Part shown: in pieces, positions 6,224 through 7,219 of the stretch
How positions within the stretch are numbered: the first letter of the stretch is position 1
Layout of the letters: each line of letters starts with the position of its first letter
Source of the DNA: Thermotogae bacterium
GTDB lineage: Bacteria; Thermotogota; Thermotogae; Petrotogales; Kosmotogaceae
Length of the DNA stretch: 7,219 nucleotides
Assembly (NCBI GenBank): GCA_003643975.1
Contig: QNAR01000082.1
Location: forward strand, 1-7,219
Direction of reading: 5' to 3'
The notes under the pieces: generated by a model
The model's database searches: none
Seen by the model: only the letters and a program-made list of their open reading frames with translations
Told to the model about the DNA's origin: nothing
Program-made: the position numbers and the translations under genes

Positions 6224-6544
6224 ATGAAGAGAATAGAGACACCTACTGTCATTATTACCCCTGAAGGGAATATAATCGCAGAAGCGGGCGAGTTCACAGA
6301 AGAGGATGTTCCTGGAGTTGAAGTTGATTCTGTCCATCAGCTCTATGGCCGTAAGCCACAAAGTCCTAATAAGCTCTGGAATGCTGGCAGGCCACTTGAT
6401 ATGGTGATTAAGGGTGAACGGCAGCTGATCTCCAGGGGATTTATGCGAGAACCCGGGCAAGATATGGACTGCGCTCTCCCTAGAGAGGTGCTGAGTCGAA
6501 GGAAGCAGCTTATTAAAGATCGGATGAAGCAGGAGAGATTATGA
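6224..6544 (+). CDS. Unrecognised phage protein between cement and tail genes
   Basis: I do not recognise this gene. From the ATG at 6224 it encodes 106 residues; a TTG at 6206 would add six (MVYSCC). The N-terminal part is beta-like and acidic (PTVIITPEGNIIAEAGEF, then TEEDVPGVEVD). The middle is Pro/Gly-rich (YGRKPQSPNKLWNAGRP), and the last 20 residues are strongly basic and probably helical (from REVLSRRK onward). There is no signal peptide, no membrane segment and no obvious catalytic motif. No ribosome site lies directly before the ATG. The nearest is AAAGGAGG at 6174, behind a hairpin, so initiation may be structured or coupled. Its stop overlaps the next ATG (ATGA), which ties it to the tail tubular gene. 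A structural or neck-assembly role is possible from position alone. Confidence 0.7.
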   Translation: MKRIETPTVIITPEGNIIAEAGEFTEEDVPGVEVDSVHQLYGRKPQSPNKLWNAGRPLDMVIKGERQLISRGFMREPGQDMDCALPREVLSRRKQLIKDRMKQERL

Positions 6545-7219
6545 ATTATAGTCAAGGATCGGTGGATATCGCAAATATGGCATTAACGGCCCTCGGGCTT
6601 GATATGATTTCAGGCTTTGATGAGAAAAATGACCCGGCAAAGTACATGAAAATGTACTACCCCCTCGTTTTAAGGCGTATTCTGGCCGACCATGACTGGA
6701 ACTTTGCCCGAAGGACCGTGGATTTAACCGAGTACAGGCCGCCGGATCAGTATAAGAACTATGAATATGCCTTCGTGCTGCCGGAAAACTTCGTTGCAAC
6801 CTTGAGAGTTCGCCCTGAACAGTACTTTGAAATCTATGATAACGACACTTTACGCTGCAATAAGGCGAATAGCCGAACCGTACAGGTATTAAGAGCGGGG
6901 TCTGCTTCTATCTTCGATGACCATATCCAGGAATATGTTGAGATGACATATACCTCTGAAGCCCAGGATGCCATGAAGTTCAATCCAGCGTTCGCGCAAT
7001 ACTTTGCGCTCTCTCTGGCCATTGATACTGGCTTCATGCTGACGGGGGACCGAAATGTCCTTCAAGATGTGACAGGACTTGGAAATAGCTACCAGACAAT
7101 TGCCTTTGTTGAAGATGCCACGATTTCCCGGGCAAACTTTGAACCTGACGAAAAACCTCCCTGGTATATGAACCGGAGAGATTACTATGCGAAACGATAT
7201 CGTGATGGAGGGCCTCGTG
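6541..7219 (+). CDS. Tail tubular protein A (T7 gp11-like adaptor), 3'-truncated
   Basis: This is the first ring of the short tail, attaching to the portal and leading to the nozzle. The frame is open from ATG 6541 to the window end, 226 codons, without a stop. The N-terminus fits the family: a start with DIANMALTALGLDMISGF, then a helix with YMKMYYPLVLRRILADHDWNFARR (split here as YMKMYYPLVLRRI and LADHDWNFARR), the W53-N-F-A signature being typical of gp11/gp4-type adaptors. LPENFVATLRV (about 80-90), EYVEMTYTSE (131-140) and the helical FNPAFAQYFALSLAID (147-162) follow. AGGAGAG lies at 6531-6537, just before the start, and the ATG overlaps the preceding stop. The protein is already longer than T7 gp11 (about 196 residues) when the window ends, so it may carry a C-terminal extension. 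Confidence 0.87.
   Translation, partial: MNYSQGSVDIANMALTALGLDMISGFDEKNDPAKYMKMYYPLVLRRILADHDWNFARRTVDLTEYRPPDQYKNYEYAFVLPENFVATLRVRPEQYFEIYDNDTLRCNKANSRTVQVLRAGSASIFDDHIQEYVEMTYTSEAQDAMKFNPAFAQYFALSLAIDTGFMLTGDRNVLQDVTGLGNSYQTIAFVEDATISRANFEPDEKPPWYMNRRDYYAKRYRDGGPR

Overview
The window is part of the structural (head and neck) module of a tailed double-stranded DNA phage or prophage with a short-tailed (podovirus-type) plan. All genes lie on the + strand, tightly packed, with strong Shine-Dalgarno sites and short stop/start overlaps (TAATG, ATGA), so a bacterial host is likely. Nothing in the sequence identifies the host. The order is terminase large subunit, T7-type portal, a small Bbp19-like protein, scaffold, Gp7/Bbp17-type major capsid protein, Bbp16-type cement protein, an unrecognised 106-residue protein and a T7 gp11-like tail tubular protein A. 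As I recall it, this parallels the head module of Bordetella phage BPP-1. Family assignments rest on reading the proteins by eye; no search was run.

Region by region: 1-1982 is the 3' part of the terminase large subunit (its start lies before the window). Its nuclease motif is interrupted at 987-1850 by a 288-codon intein with recognisable N- and C-terminal splicing blocks. Inside the intein, at 1250-1783, is a complete HNH endonuclease gene in a different reading frame, with its own ATG and TAG. The terminase/intein frame stays open across all 534 bases of the overlap. This is the most unusual thing in the window. 1972-3648 is the portal, 3692-4018 the Bbp19-like gene (start uncertain), 3996-4718 the scaffold, 4718-5707 the major capsid protein and 5721-6155 the cement protein. 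6156-6223 holds a terminator-like hairpin whose base merges with a perfect Shine-Dalgarno sequence, leading either to a TTG start just past the hairpin or to a 12-codon leader that overlaps the next gene. 6224-6544 is the unrecognised gene. 6541-7219 is the tail tubular protein A gene, cut by the window end.

How the genes work together: the scaffold directs the capsid protein to form a procapsid around the portal vertex. The terminase docks on the portal and pumps in DNA, cutting it with the nuclease domain that the intein interrupts, so splicing is probably needed for an active enzyme. The cement protein stabilises the expanded shell, and tail tubular protein A is the first tail ring below the portal. 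The HNH protein is a selfish passenger that would spread the intein to intein-free terminase genes.
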